NCBI GenBank assembly: GCA_016617855.1
Contig: JAECUM010001720.1
Coordinates: 62,001 to 126,000, forward strand
Reading direction: 5' to 3'
DNA length: 64,000 nt
From: Megalonaias nervosa
Lineage: Eukaryota > Mollusca > Bivalvia > Unionida > Unionidae
Under the pieces are notes generated by a model. It worked only from the letters and a program-made list of their open reading frames with translations, was not told where the DNA came from and did not search any database. Shown piece by piece: positions 39,001 to 44,460 of the stretch. The stretch's first letter is position 1. Each line of letters begins with the position of its first letter. The translations under genes and the position numbers were made by a program.

Positions 39001-41942
39001 TTTTTCATTTGCATGTATTTCCTGAGTCTTCTTGATAGACTCACATCAATTTAGAATGAAGCATTATGAAGCTAAAACAAAATTTATTCACTGAATTGCT
39101 TGCTTATGTCTATGACAGTTTTACAAAAGGTCACATTGTTAAAATTGTGGTTACAATTGAATCATTTGCTTACATTTCCTACACCCATTGATAATTTTTG
39201 TATAGAAAATTGGCACAATTCATTATGAAGCTAAAACAATTCCTCTAGTGATATGCTTGTATCCCCTTTAATCTTGGAGTCAAGGTCTGAGTCATAGAAA
39301 GAGTTCAGATATTCATTCAAGTTGTTTTGTTTGCTTATAGTTCCTCGCTCATTGATGGATTTTCTTCATATTTGAGGTGAATCATTAAGAAGCTAAATAA
39401 TTTATTCTGTGACAAATTCATTAGCCTCTTTGACCTTGAGTTCAAGGTCACTCATTGACCTTGTTCAAGGTCAGTCATAGAAAATTTTGCCACAAGTTTT
39501 AAGTTAGTTTTTTCATTTGCTTATATTTCCTAAATCCATAAAGAATTTGATTCGTACTTTGGATGAATCATTAAGCTAAGACAATGCATTCTGCAACATG
39601 TTCACTGGTCTATTTCACCTTTGGGTCAGGGTCACAGTCATAGATAAAAATTTTATGGTTTTGGTTAGTTTTTTTTTCTAAACCTCTTTTTGGATTTTCT
39701 TCCTACCTAGTATGATTCATGATGAAGCTAAAACAATTCATTCTGCAGTATGTTCACTTGACCTTTTGACCCTGGTATAAAGGACACACAGTTGATTCAG
39801 TTGCTTTGATCATGGCTTAACATACAGATCCTGGCCTTCATATTGTTTATAACATAACACATGGATCTATTTTTACAGTCATTACATTGAATATCATTAT
39901 ATCTTACATGCTTCAGATAGATTCCACAAAGTTCATTGTTAGAACCAAAATTGAGTTCATTATCACCCACCATAATCAAGAGCAGTGATTGATTTGAATG
40001 GGATCCAGGTTTGAGATGTCTTAAAAATTTTGATTGCCCCGTTTGTTAACATCGATGGCAACATTTTTCATGGAAATCATTTCAATACGTTTCTATATTC
40101 CACTTAACTTCTCTGCATCAGTTTTGTATAAAATTTCATTTCTCTGAAGAAATCTTGATAATTAAGTCCTGTGTGTGTATCATTTAATTGTGACATTGAT
40201 TTGTGATAATTCCCATTTCACAGTAAAATCCCTGATTTTAATCACAACTCCTGGTATAATGATATTTTGGATCAATTCCTGTATTTTAGTCTCCCAAAAT
40301 ATGTATTTTCATAATAAGTATCACATCAAATAGTACATACAGAAAGCCACAATGTCTGATTAATAAATGTGTCTTAAAACAGTCAGAAAAGCTGTTACTG
40401 ACCCGTCCTAGCAAACCTCCAACAGTTCTCATTGATTTGTGAAGATACATTCATCTGCAGATAATTCAGTTGTAAAGAGAGACGCTTCTGTTGTAATACT
40501 GGCTGAGTTTTTCACTTCAGCATGGTTTTGTAATTTTTTCAATTGCTTGGGCAAAATTATATATCAGCCAGCCATTTGCTTCGTGGAGCTGTATTATATA
40601 CATAACATTGAGTTATTTCCCTTTATGATTGGATGGTTGTATCTTTCAAAACCTTGTTCAGTTCTGTAATCACTCCAAAATAAACTTGTATTTTTAAAAT
40701 TAAAAAATAATGGAAAAATGGCATTGCATATGCAAATATACTATGTACTTAATATTTCGCAAATAAGTAAGCCCCTTTGGTGTGTTTTTTGGAAAGGTAC
40801 TTATCTCCTATTTCCTTGGCAAGAATAGCATGTAACGTATTCAGAGTGTCATTAAAGCAAACCAACCAGTCTTCCAAGAAAATATTCGCTTTAGTAGTAG
40901 AGGCTACTTCCTACAAAGGGTCTTAATGAAGTTGGTATTTCATATTGGGCCATTTCATGCAAGTTTTCCAAAATTCCATTGTTTACAGAGCTCTGTGGCA
41001 TATTCATAGCTTACCCTAATATGATTGACAGTGCATAATCAAGCTGATGCATGAAAGAAGACAAATTCTCTTTGTTTAATCAGGAAAATGAAAAAAGTTT
41101 TGTTTGAATTAATTATAAAGGCAGCTTTATACAAATTCTAGATTTTTTAACAAAGTATTCCTAATATTTTGGCTTTGGACTTATTACATGTACATAAATG
41201 TGTCATGTTTAGATGTTTGAAAGAGATGTTACTTGGTTGATCATATAAATCAAGTACCATCTATACTCATTATTAAGACAAGTCCAACTGCTAACTTCTC
41301 ATACCCTAATCTTCTATCCCATAATGCGTCGGCAGCTCTGGGTCTGTGCAGTTTGTTTGGAGTAATCAGTAGAACAAACAACATAGACCCTGATCTGCAA
41401 GCACATTATGCTATGGCAGATCAGGATCATTGCTGCTGTAGTTTGACTAAACTTATAAGCAAATATATACATTATCATATGACCCAGAAATAGGTAAGAG
41501 AACTTGTCATAAACCAAATCAGAATTTGAAGTATTAGATAAGTAATCTAATAGTGGGCACTGAAAAGAAATCTTTTGAAATTGGTCTTAAACCTAATGCT
41601 TAGACAACAGCTACTTTTTGTGTTGCATTATCCACTTGTACATGTGTTGATACGTCTTTATTAGGTAAGTACAGGTTCGGTTTACCTATTTCTTCCCAAA
41701 GCTCCAAATTGGCATGTACATGTATTACTTGAAAAGTTGTTTCGATATGAAATAATGTGTATACTAGAAGCTTAATGTAAGCATTTGCCTCTCTTTCCAG
41801 AGTGTTTTTCAAGGTGAAAAGTCGTAGTGCTCACATGAAGATACATCGTGAGAATGAAAAGAAAAAAGACAATGTAAACACCACAAAGGCTCCAGGGATC
41901 TCATCCAATCTGACTGAAAATGATGCATCACCAAATGGCTGA
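2554..41942 (+). CDS. TRERF1: ELM2-SANT-C2H2 corepressor, TRERF1/ZNF541/MIDEAS family, 3' part (9 exons, 397 residues)
   Basis: Joined exons: 2554-2603, 3986-4072, 10607-10710, 14978-15053, 22601-22689, 22918-23175, 26954-27043, 31533-31831, 41801-41942. Every junction is GT-AG and every phase fits, giving one open frame ending at TGA. Residue numbers count from the first whole codon. ELM2 domain about 1-105, with start motif VNVGPQYQAVTP; SANT domain about 108-155, with TKTTKQCIQFYYLWKK; basic patch 159-171, a likely nuclear localisation signal; an acidic tract; then C2H2 fingers 244-266 and 346-366. Proteins of this family recruit HDAC1/2 through ELM2-SANT (MIDEAS in the MiDAC complex, ZNF541 in meiotic cells, TRERF1 as a transcriptional regulator). 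The N-terminus and promoter are outside the window. Two C-terminal fingers fit TRERF1/ZNF541 better than MIDEAS; which vertebrate paralogue is closest is unresolved, so the symbol is provisional. Confidence 0.9.
2604..3985 (+). other. Intron between exons a and b
   Basis: A 1382-bp GT-AG intron. It contains one SINE (3310-3524). The remainder shows no recognisable feature. Confidence 0.8.
3310..3524 (+). mobile_element. tRNA-headed SINE, copy A
   Basis: The head has an A-box-like GGCAGAGTGGCCTAAGTGGT and a B-box-like GGGTTCAAGTCT. The body includes GTTTTCCCAGGTTCTTCCAC, ATACTGG, CCATGTATAGT and the tail AAATGTCATTAAAACCC. The same body occurs at 9020, 18795 and 44996. The longer spacing between boxes suggests a class II (Leu/Ser) tRNA ancestor. 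Confidence 0.78.
3986..4072 (+). CDS. TRERF1: Corepressor exon b: ELM2 middle
   Basis: The acceptor TTTTTGTTGTAG precedes it and the donor GTATGT follows. It supplies GC to the split Gly codon, then 28 codons including ENIVWEPSVMG and an acidic end, DNTDED. ELM2 domains of this family carry a comparable tryptophan-containing stretch between the opening motif and the helical half. It ends in phase 1. Confidence 0.82.
4110..4520 (+). repeat. Dispersed 140-bp-type repeat, partial array
   Basis: Contains units with CTAAATGAAAATGG, CACCA(A)GACTTCT and AATATTACTGCC-type blocks. These recur in tandem at 32360-33480, at 29170-29560, and inverted at 58870-60120. The upstream segment with GGGATGG...CATCATCT...TTAGCACAAG is shared with 32010-32110, so both loci carry the same composite unit. 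Confidence 0.62.
5504..5528. repeat. Perfect hairpin palindrome
   Basis: An 11-bp arm, AATTCACATAT, is followed by a 3-base loop and its exact reverse complement. It is isolated in the intron and no role is evident. Confidence 0.8.
7700..7990. mobile_element. Inverted-repeat element sharing ends with 14323-14580
   Basis: The left end holds TTTAATTGTGTGATACTTAT. The right end holds GCAGGTAAGTATTATATCAT and then AATTAGTTTCACCCC. The ends are imperfect reverse complements of each other. The GCAGGTAAGTATTA...ATTAGTT terminal block recurs at 14541-14580 and 14697-14735. Confidence 0.55.
8041..8400 (+). repeat. Dispersed repeat with protein-like open frame
   Basis: An open frame of some 200 codons runs across 7772-8386, but it spans two different repeat units and resembles no known protein. 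The stretch AAAACCCACCTCACCAGTTT...AACTTGGCACAGAGCATCC looks like a diverged interspersed repeat, and its 3' end resembles 4900-4980. I treat it as non-coding. Confidence 0.4.
8650..8925 (-). mobile_element. Second tRNA-derived SINE type, - strand
   Basis: Read on the - strand, the head (8925 to 8850) has GTGGCTAAGTGGTTAGAGCA as A box and GTGGGTTCGAACCCC as a near-perfect B box. A 200-bp body with TAAGAGCTGCCTCACTTGGC follows. The promoter boxes are better preserved than in the other SINEs here, suggesting a younger insertion. Confidence 0.75.
9020..9192 (+). mobile_element. tRNA-headed SINE, copy B (5'-truncated)
   Basis: Starts inside the B-box region (GCAGGTTCGAGT). It then matches the copy A body: CGGCCAATGTGGGTATGTGA, GGGTTTTCCCAGGTTCTTC, CCGCCATGTATAGTCTGTCT and the tail AAAAATGGCATTAAAC. 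Confidence 0.78.
10047..10075 (+). repeat. (TTTGTA)n microsatellite
   Basis: Four to five tandem TTTGTA units at the 3' end of an open frame that I do not consider coding. Confidence 0.9.
10390..10565 (-). mobile_element. tRNA-derived SINE, diverged, - strand
   Basis: On the - strand the head GGAGCCACAGTTAATTAATGG...GGATGTGGGTTCAAATCCTA keeps a clear B box. The A box is eroded. The body includes GGTGTGTCCTTGG-type sequence read in reverse. It ends about 40 bp before exon c. Confidence 0.55.
10607..10710 (+). CDS. TRERF1: Corepressor exon c: ELM2 helical half
   Basis: The acceptor TGATTTTTTCAG precedes and the donor GTAACC follows. It reads V/QCYQDLACC, then GNGSNVEYALHLLYLAKGNI. This matches the ELM2 pattern of a cysteine-containing helix, a Gly-rich turn with Asn, and EYALH.LY.A.G. 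It ends on a codon boundary. Confidence 0.88.
13030..13440 (+). pseudogene. DIRS-like (tyrosine-recombinase) retroelement pol relic
   Basis: The three forward frames in turn give EWSLQKSVAKTLFQLCGRPL, then LPVPDQRAWAVGTFSLK, then YAYTF, QVLHQVRIFKSQLVLMAL and finally VWFSDLLHLLVDQPR. This order (WSL...F...G.P..D, PVPD.RAW..D.FS..W, YA.PP, KVL.KVR, WF.DLL.LL.D.P) is what I know from the region after RNase H in DIRS/Ngaro-type pol proteins. At least two frameshifts and several stops make it dead. Confidence 0.62.
14323..14580. mobile_element. Inverted-repeat element with GTAATACTTACCTG ends
   Basis: The left end GGGGGGAACTATTTTAATTA is followed by TGTAATACTTACCTGCTACT. The right end AGTAGTAACAGGCAAGTATT is followed by ACATCATTAAAATTAGTTTT. 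The two are reverse complements over about 40 bp. There is no coding capacity. The open frame running across it on the - strand is not supported. Confidence 0.7.
14690..14739 (+). repeat. Solitary end of the GTAATACTTACC element
   Basis: GTTGTAGCAGGTAAGTATTA followed by ATTAAAATTAGTTC and a C run. It matches the right end of 14323-14580 in the same direction, without its partner end. Confidence 0.65.
14978..15053 (+). CDS. TRERF1: Corepressor exon d: ELM2 end and ELM2-SANT link
   Basis: The acceptor ATCTTTTCAG precedes and the donor GTAATT follows. It contains 25 codons, including MEEPVRLPANHHLLNYIY. This corresponds to the family segment in which ELM2 ends (leucine-rich helix, PVRL) and leads to the H..Y linker before SANT. 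It ends in phase 1. Confidence 0.87.
15722..16255 (+). repeat. Three-unit repeat, about 200-bp period
   Basis: Units share TTGCTAATTTAT(A/G)(C/T)TTTG, a T(C/T)GTTTCAG-type block, GTCAACTAAATGCA and GGCATCAAA. Unit starts are near 15722, 15915 and 16120. I do not recognise the family. Confidence 0.62.
16530..16860 (+). repeat. Two-unit repeat, about 182-bp period, possibly once coding
   Basis: Both units contain AATGACAGATCT or CATGACAGATCT, then TTTAGC, CCTTA(C/T)TATGA, ATTTCAGTGA and CCAGTACTGGTGA. The second unit has a short open frame. It could be part of a retroelement gag-like region, but I recognise no domain. Confidence 0.5.
17981..18041 (+). repeat. Recent 30-bp tandem duplication
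   Basis: TCTGCTAGGTGGTTTTGCAT then GTACCAGATG is repeated immediately, with one extra T in the second unit. Near identity suggests a recent slip, which would make the site length-variable. Confidence 0.88.
18795..19147 (+). mobile_element. tRNA-headed SINE, copy C, split by a nested element
   Basis: Left part: AGGTAGCCAAGTTGTCCAAG, then TGTGGATATATGAGAAAGCG and GGGTCAGTGTTTCTTCCC. Right part: TTCCCATGGTC, ATATACTGTCC and AAAATGGCATTAAACCCC. Both parts line up with copies A, B and D, with about 100 bp of unrelated palindromic sequence inserted between them. Confidence 0.72.
18941..19040. mobile_element. Small inverted-repeat element nested in SINE copy C
   Basis: The ends CTGATTAAAATCAGAT(T/C)TC are inverted relative to each other. 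The decamer TTTCTTCCCA occurs on both sides (18931-18940 and 19041-19050), consistent with a target-site duplication. It is about 100 bp long and has no coding. Confidence 0.7.
19300..19395 (-). repeat. tRNA-Cys-like SINE head
   Basis: On the - strand: TGGTAGCACAGTGGACAGAG, then CATCAGATTTGCAATCC with a GCA anticodon position, then GGTCATGGTTTTGAT as an eroded B box. The broken T arm argues against a functional tRNA. Confidence 0.55.
19965..20965 (-). pseudogene. DIRS-like retroelement relic: reverse transcriptase and RNase H region
   Basis: On the - strand, 20961 to 20521 encodes KQKWNVATCDKNQSSFSQ, then SLSIRQSMRKNEFTISTDHT and DFYLHIPIHP. This matches the finger-palm opening of DIRS-type reverse transcriptase (K.G..RPV.D...LN, ..SIR, SIDL.DAY.H.PIHP). 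After a frame change, LPFGLNNSPLLFNKFTD follows, the LPFGL..AP..F motif. Farther on, SSIMVTYL resembles the DN(S/T)...YI motif of RNase H. Stops and frame changes show it is inactive. Upstream - strand sequence to about 21400 may be its decayed ORF1. Confidence 0.66.
22601..22689 (+). CDS. TRERF1: Corepressor exon e: first SANT helices
   Basis: The acceptor TTGTCCATTTCAG precedes and the donor GTAAGG follows. It reads E/NDSWSAEEIDRYQQAMF, then KDFFMISKE. W..EE...Y..A....KDF..I is the diagnostic start of a SANT domain of the corepressor type. It ends on a codon boundary. Confidence 0.92.
22918..23175 (+). CDS. TRERF1: Corepressor exon f: SANT third helix, basic patch and acidic tract
   Basis: The acceptor ATTTTCTAG precedes and the donor GTATGT follows; there are 86 codons in phase 0. 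It begins VATKTTKQCIQFYYLWKK, the classic SANT end whose lysines and tyrosines in relatives contact HDAC and inositol phosphate. It continues with the basic run YKRLKRIRRKRRQ, then a stretch dominated by Glu and Asp, and a Ser/Thr-rich end. The serine-rich open frame on the opposite strand is only the shadow of the acidic tract. Confidence 0.93.
24211..24646 (+). repeat. Tandem array inside a 33-bp direct repeat
   Basis: GAAGGATCATGCTTCTTC starts the 33-bp block at 24211 and again at 24614, with one mismatch over the block. Between them (about 24270-24510) lie five or six units of about 40-45 bp sharing GTGTATGGAAGTCAC and a (T/A)TGGCACTT(C/A)C-type block. Confidence 0.7.
25239..25752. mobile_element. 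Inverted-repeat element filled with degenerate GATTACAATTA repeats
   Basis: The left terminus CAGGCATGGAGTGAATT and the right terminus (reverse complement) CAGGCATGGAGCTAATT match at 15 of 17 bases. The 514-bp interior is largely degenerate repeats of TACAATTA and GATTATGATTACA on both strands, plus a unique middle part. There is no open frame of note. Confidence 0.7.
26954..27043 (+). CDS. TRERF1: Corepressor exon g: linker and first half of zinc finger 1
   Basis: The acceptor CTTTTGCAG precedes and the donor GTAAGT follows; there are 30 codons in phase 0. A Ser/Pro-rich linker is followed by FTCDFQECNS, the Cys-x4-Cys half of a C2H2 finger. The His half lies in the next exon. Confidence 0.88.
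27260..27286 (+). repeat. (AC)n microsatellite
   Basis: An uninterrupted run of about 13 AC units. Confidence 0.95.
27604..28310 (+). repeat. 0.7-kb dispersed repeat, copy 1
   Basis: Collinear with 43698-44460. Shared blocks in order: TTTTTATTATCAT(C/A)TCTTTAA, AGA(G)AAAGGAC, AGCACTC, CATGATCA, GGATTTTGC, TGGAATGTAATATATA and TATGCTTTTTTGCCACTT. Divergence is spread along the whole length. Confidence 0.75.
28476..28490. repeat. GGTCACTGTGACC palindrome, copy 1
   Basis: TGGTCACTGTGACCT followed by ATATTTC. It differs by one base from the consensus oestrogen response element AGGTCAnnnTGACCT. The same sequence context recurs at 45510. Regulatory use in this animal is not implied by sequence alone. 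Confidence 0.6.
29170..29560 (+). repeat. Partial 140-bp-type repeat array
   Basis: Three diverged units with GGTTTTCA(A/C)CAGAAGACTTC, TTGGTCCTAAATGAAAATGG and a GGCCATCTT-type block, in the same orientation as 32360-33480. Confidence 0.65.
31533..31831 (+). CDS. TRERF1: Corepressor exon h: zinc finger 1 His half, linker, zinc finger 2 Cys half
   Basis: The acceptor TATGATTTTTCAG precedes and the donor GTAGGT follows. It opens QFGSKQALMVHMQTH, giving 12 residues between Cys2 and the H-x3-H pair of finger 1. A Gln/Pro-rich and basic linker of about 75 residues follows, probably disordered. It ends FPCKLCS, the Cys-x2-Cys half of finger 2, in phase 2. Confidence 0.9.
32146..32357. mobile_element. 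Foldback inverted-repeat element, copy 3
   Basis: Begins ACTATATGCTCACTTATAGG and ends CGACTTCTAAGTGA. The core includes GTGATCTGCTGTAGCATAAT and TCAAATCAGGGTTTGTGCAG. It is more diverged than copies 1 and 2. It sits at the junction of two other repeat arrays in the last intron. Confidence 0.63.
32360..33480 (+). repeat. Tandem array of a 140-bp-type repeat
   Basis: About eight diverged units. The marker (C/A)TAAATGAAAATGG or a variant occurs near 32388, 32527, 32716, 32867, 33008, 33129, 33270 and 33402. Each unit also carries TTTTCAC(C/A)AGAAGACTTCTT-type and GCCA(T/C)...GGCAGCCATCTT-type blocks. Confidence 0.72.
33700..34480 (+). repeat. Array of a 130-bp-type repeat
   Basis: Units share CACATA(C/T)TAATGAGGTGATCT, TTGCATCTGATTGGCTGAG and TTACCACTCTGG, then CATATTTCTGATC. 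Starts lie near 33725, 34030, 34165 and 34300. Single diverged units lie at about 31930, 35825, 36060 and 36200. Confidence 0.68.
35405..35445 (+). repeat. (TG)n(TA)n microsatellite
   Basis: A TG run of about nine units grades into a TA run, with a short interruption. Confidence 0.92.
36002..36031 (+). repeat. (ATT)n microsatellite
   Basis: About ten tandem ATT units. Confidence 0.93.
36265..37911. mobile_element. Pogo/Tc1-mariner-like non-autonomous element
   Basis: The left end CAGTAAAACCTGTTATGAGA and the right end (reverse complement) CAGTAGAACCTGTCATGAGC match at 21 of 24 bases over the full terminal repeat. TA lies directly outside both ends, the target duplication expected for this superfamily. 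Subterminal GGTGGTCGCTCATAGCAG-type repeats are present at both sides. The 1647-bp interior has no transposase frame, so it depends on another copy. Confidence 0.8.
38640..39800 (+). repeat. Array of a 160-bp repeat with TCAAGGTCA-type sites
   Basis: About seven diverged units. The marker AATTCATTCT or a variant occurs near 38925, 39087, 39236, 39402, 39586 and 39736. Units share TATGAAGCTAAAACAA, TTTTTCATTTGCTTATATTT and GACCTTGAG(G/T)TCAAGGTCA-type blocks. Widely similar arrays occur in other animals; no coding. Confidence 0.7.
41256..41472. mobile_element. Foldback inverted-repeat element, copy 4
   Basis: Begins ACCATCTATACTCATTATTA and ends AACTTATAAGCAAATATATA. The core has CCCTGATCTGCAAGCACATT and GCTATGGCAGATCAGGATC. 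It is in the last intron, 330 bp before the final corepressor exon. Confidence 0.66.
41801..41942 (+). CDS. TRERF1: Corepressor last exon: zinc finger 2 His half and C-terminus
   Basis: The acceptor CTCTCTTTCCAG precedes. The exon completes an Arg codon and reads VFFKVKSRSAHMKIHR, finishing finger 2 (Cys-x2-Cys-x12-His-x3-His). About 30 mostly polar residues follow, then TGA at 41940-41942. The K.KSRSAHMK.H wording is typical of the C-terminal finger of TRERF1-type proteins, which is why I favour that branch. Confidence 0.92.
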
Positions 41943-41975
41943 ACTTAAATGGTGCTGTATTTTTTCATAGGAAAA

Positions 41976-42039
41976 AGTCTCTTTGATGTATTTGTATGAA
42001 AATTCTGGGAAAGTGTCTTTGATGTATTTGTATGAAAAT
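41976..42039 (+). repeat. 36-bp spaced direct repeat after the stop codon
   Basis: TCTTTGATGTATTTGTATGA then AAAT occurs at 41980-42003 and again at 42016-42039. It lies in the presumed 3' UTR, 37 bases after TGA. Confidence 0.9.
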
Positions 42040-43159
42040 GTTGTACATAAAATGTACAATGCTTTAAAGGCAGCTGATTGTCAGAATTGTCATGTATGTT
42101 GTTTCTTATGTTATAGATGTGTGTATTTGATACATTGTACATTGTTTTGCATTCTAAAGCATGCTCATTAACTGTTATTACAAATGTATGGAAAATAATC
42201 ACATTTTTTAAAAGTTGTCATATTCAGTCAAATATTTTGTGTTAGAGAAGCTGTCATATCCATTCTGTCTTTTTGATTAATTGTATGAGCAATATGTTGC
42301 TTGTACATTGTACGTACATAGCTATATAACATCTAATGTATTGAAGACCAGACAACTTGAAAAGATACATTTTTATTTCTGAGCATACCAGAGATGTGCA
42401 TTGATATTTAGGAACAGTCTGGATAATGATTGTTACAAGATAAATCTTGTTAAACCAAAAGTAAAAATATATGGTCAGAATTGTACCTCCATTTAAAAAC
42501 TTGAAAAAAAAATCCAAACCATCCTATCTTTTATTGAAGAAATAAATACAGATTAAAGTCTTTTGACCAGGGTGAGATGGACATTTGATAAAAACGAAAG
42601 TTTGTAATCTTAGAGCAGTAATATTCTTGTTAAATGAAGACTAGTTTCAGAAGTGGAAAAAGTTTAACAAGGCATTTAAAATAAAAAATGACCAACCTGA
42701 TTTCTCTTTTGTCTAACAAATTAGAAGCAGGATCGAAATACTTTTCTTGCATTTTACTTTGTGTATTTATTTTTGTTATTATCTCCATATGTGGTCAGAA
42801 TGTCAGTGGTTCAAGATGAGCAGCTAATTTGTGCTACAAATATTTCTTCAAGCTTTAAAGGTAAACCAACTAGTGATGGAAAGCTGAACCAAATATTGAA
42901 CCCTTCTGTACGAATACTCTTCAGGATTATGTACTGAACAGGGTGAAACAAAGCAAGTTTTCTGCCCAAAGAAAGATAGCCTAGTTTGTATGATTGAGGC
43001 CCACAATTATTAAATAGCAAAATGTGTTATATGCTTTGCCCTGAATAGGTCTTAGAAAAGCATCTAACACATTTAGTTTATGTTCAGTTATTTTTCCCAA
43101 CAGCTCTATTCCATGAATGGAAACCTTTTGAAAATGAGTTGAAAAGCAAGTATCTTGTG

Positions 43160-43203
43160 TAGGTTATTAATTAATTAATTATTAATTAATTATTAATTAA
43201 TAA
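43160..43203. repeat. TTAATTAATTA simple repeat
   Basis: Repeated TTAATTAA and ATTAATTA words, self-complementary throughout, in the presumed 3' UTR. Confidence 0.9.
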
Positions 43204-43649
43204 GACTGAATTAAAATATTTCCCAGTAGAATTTGTTTAAGTTAGAACTGCAAGCCAGAATACACTTACAGATGACTACAATGGTTTTTCAGTTTATAAA
43301 CAGATGAATCGTGATGCAGACTGAAATGTTGAAACAAACTCGTGTATATTTCATGCTCCAGAGATTTGCATCAGGTTTCATGTATAGCATGGTTTGTTAT
43401 ACTGTGTTGCAGTCCATCTTTATTGCCATTGGTGGTTTTCTTGTTGACCTGTTCTAATTTAAAATTTTGGCCAGTAATTTTTGGCTTTTTTATCTTAGGG
43501 ATTGACAATATCTGTCCATCCATCCAGCTGGCATCAACACTCAGGGCATACATGCCAACCATTACACTTTTGATGTAATTGTGCTTTTTTTTCACTAGAT
43601 TGTTTTACACTAGAATGTATATGGATTACACTTTTTTGGTACATTAAAA

Positions 43650-43681
43650 AATAAAAAATAAAATCAAAATAAAGCAATAAA
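43650..43681 (+). terminator. Clustered polyadenylation signals
   Basis: Four AATAAA hexamers occur within 32 bases, followed by a T-rich stretch. This is the best candidate 3' end for the upstream + strand gene. An A-rich repeat boundary could produce the same pattern by chance, and a 0.7-kb repeat copy begins immediately after. Confidence 0.45.
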
Positions 43682-43697
43682 AAGTTGATTTTGTAAT

Positions 43698-44460
43698 TTT
43701 TATTATCATATCTTTAAGTCCACTCATTTAAATTTGAGAATATTCTTAAAAATGTGACTGCTGTGTAAGAAGAATGTTAAGTGTACTTTCCTTATTTGCA
43801 ATATATAGCAACTGTATATGGCCCATTTCCAAGAAAACATGGGTTTTTTCAAATGTGAGCTATACTTTACAGATTCATTATATTGATAAACTAGTTAGTT
43901 AGTGGACCAGTCTATACTTTTAAAGAAAATGGTGCCACATGTTAAGTGAAACGCTTACGGTGTGAGTTGTAGATGTTATATGAGGGAAAATGTTAGAGCA
44001 GATGAATCTTTTCAAACTTAAAAACATGTCAGATCAGAGAAAAGGACAAATCAACATCGCTTTACAAACTTTAAATGAAGATTGAGAGTAATGTAATACA
44101 GCACTCTGAGCACATGATCATGCTCGTTGTAGAATTCCAGTTCACAATCATTCAGCAAAAGTTACATGTATAGACTACTTAAAATGAATGCTGAATATAA
44201 ATAATTTTTCAGTATATTTCATGTTTGTATTCTGATTTTAAGCCATTTATTTGGATTTTGCCCTTGGTGACATGAAAGTTGACTTGCTGCAGAACCAGGT
44301 TAGTAGTAAAAATGTATCTTTTTTCATACAAGCTGTAATTCTGGAATGTAATATATAGATTACAAATTTTACACCCAAAGTATGCTTTTTTGCCACTTGT
44401 AATAGCAATAATTACACTTATACCTCACAGGGTGTTGGCATGTATGTCAGGGTGTGCAAT
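43698..44460 (+). repeat. 0.7-kb dispersed repeat, copy 2
   Basis: Collinear with 27604-28310, from TTTTTATTATCATATCTTTA at the left to TATGCTTTTTTGCCACTT at the right, in the same orientation. It starts directly after the polyadenylation-signal cluster. Confidence 0.75.

Larger units (their letters stand above)
31832..41800 (+). other. Last intron of the corepressor gene (9969 bp)
   Basis: GT-AG intron holding most of the larger repeats: a 140-bp-type array, a 130-bp-type array, foldback copies 3 and 4, a pogo-like element and a 160-bp array. Stretches 34500-35800, 37920-38640 and 39800-41230 show nothing I can name beyond short homopolymer C or G runs. Confidence 0.8.
41943..43695 (+). other. 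Probable 3' UTR of the corepressor gene
   Basis: This is AT-rich sequence with no supported coding. A lone AATAAA lies at 42541-42546. A cluster of four (43650, 43657, 43668, 43676) is followed by a T-rich stretch, the usual layout of a cleavage site. A 36-bp spaced direct repeat lies just after the stop codon, and TTAATTAA-type repeats lie at 43160-43203. The 3' boundary is inferred from signals only. Confidence 0.5.

Noticed and set aside
38640..39800. CRISPR array
   Set aside because: Units are long, diverged and head-to-tail with no unique spacers, and the DNA is clearly eukaryotic. The same applies to the other arrays.
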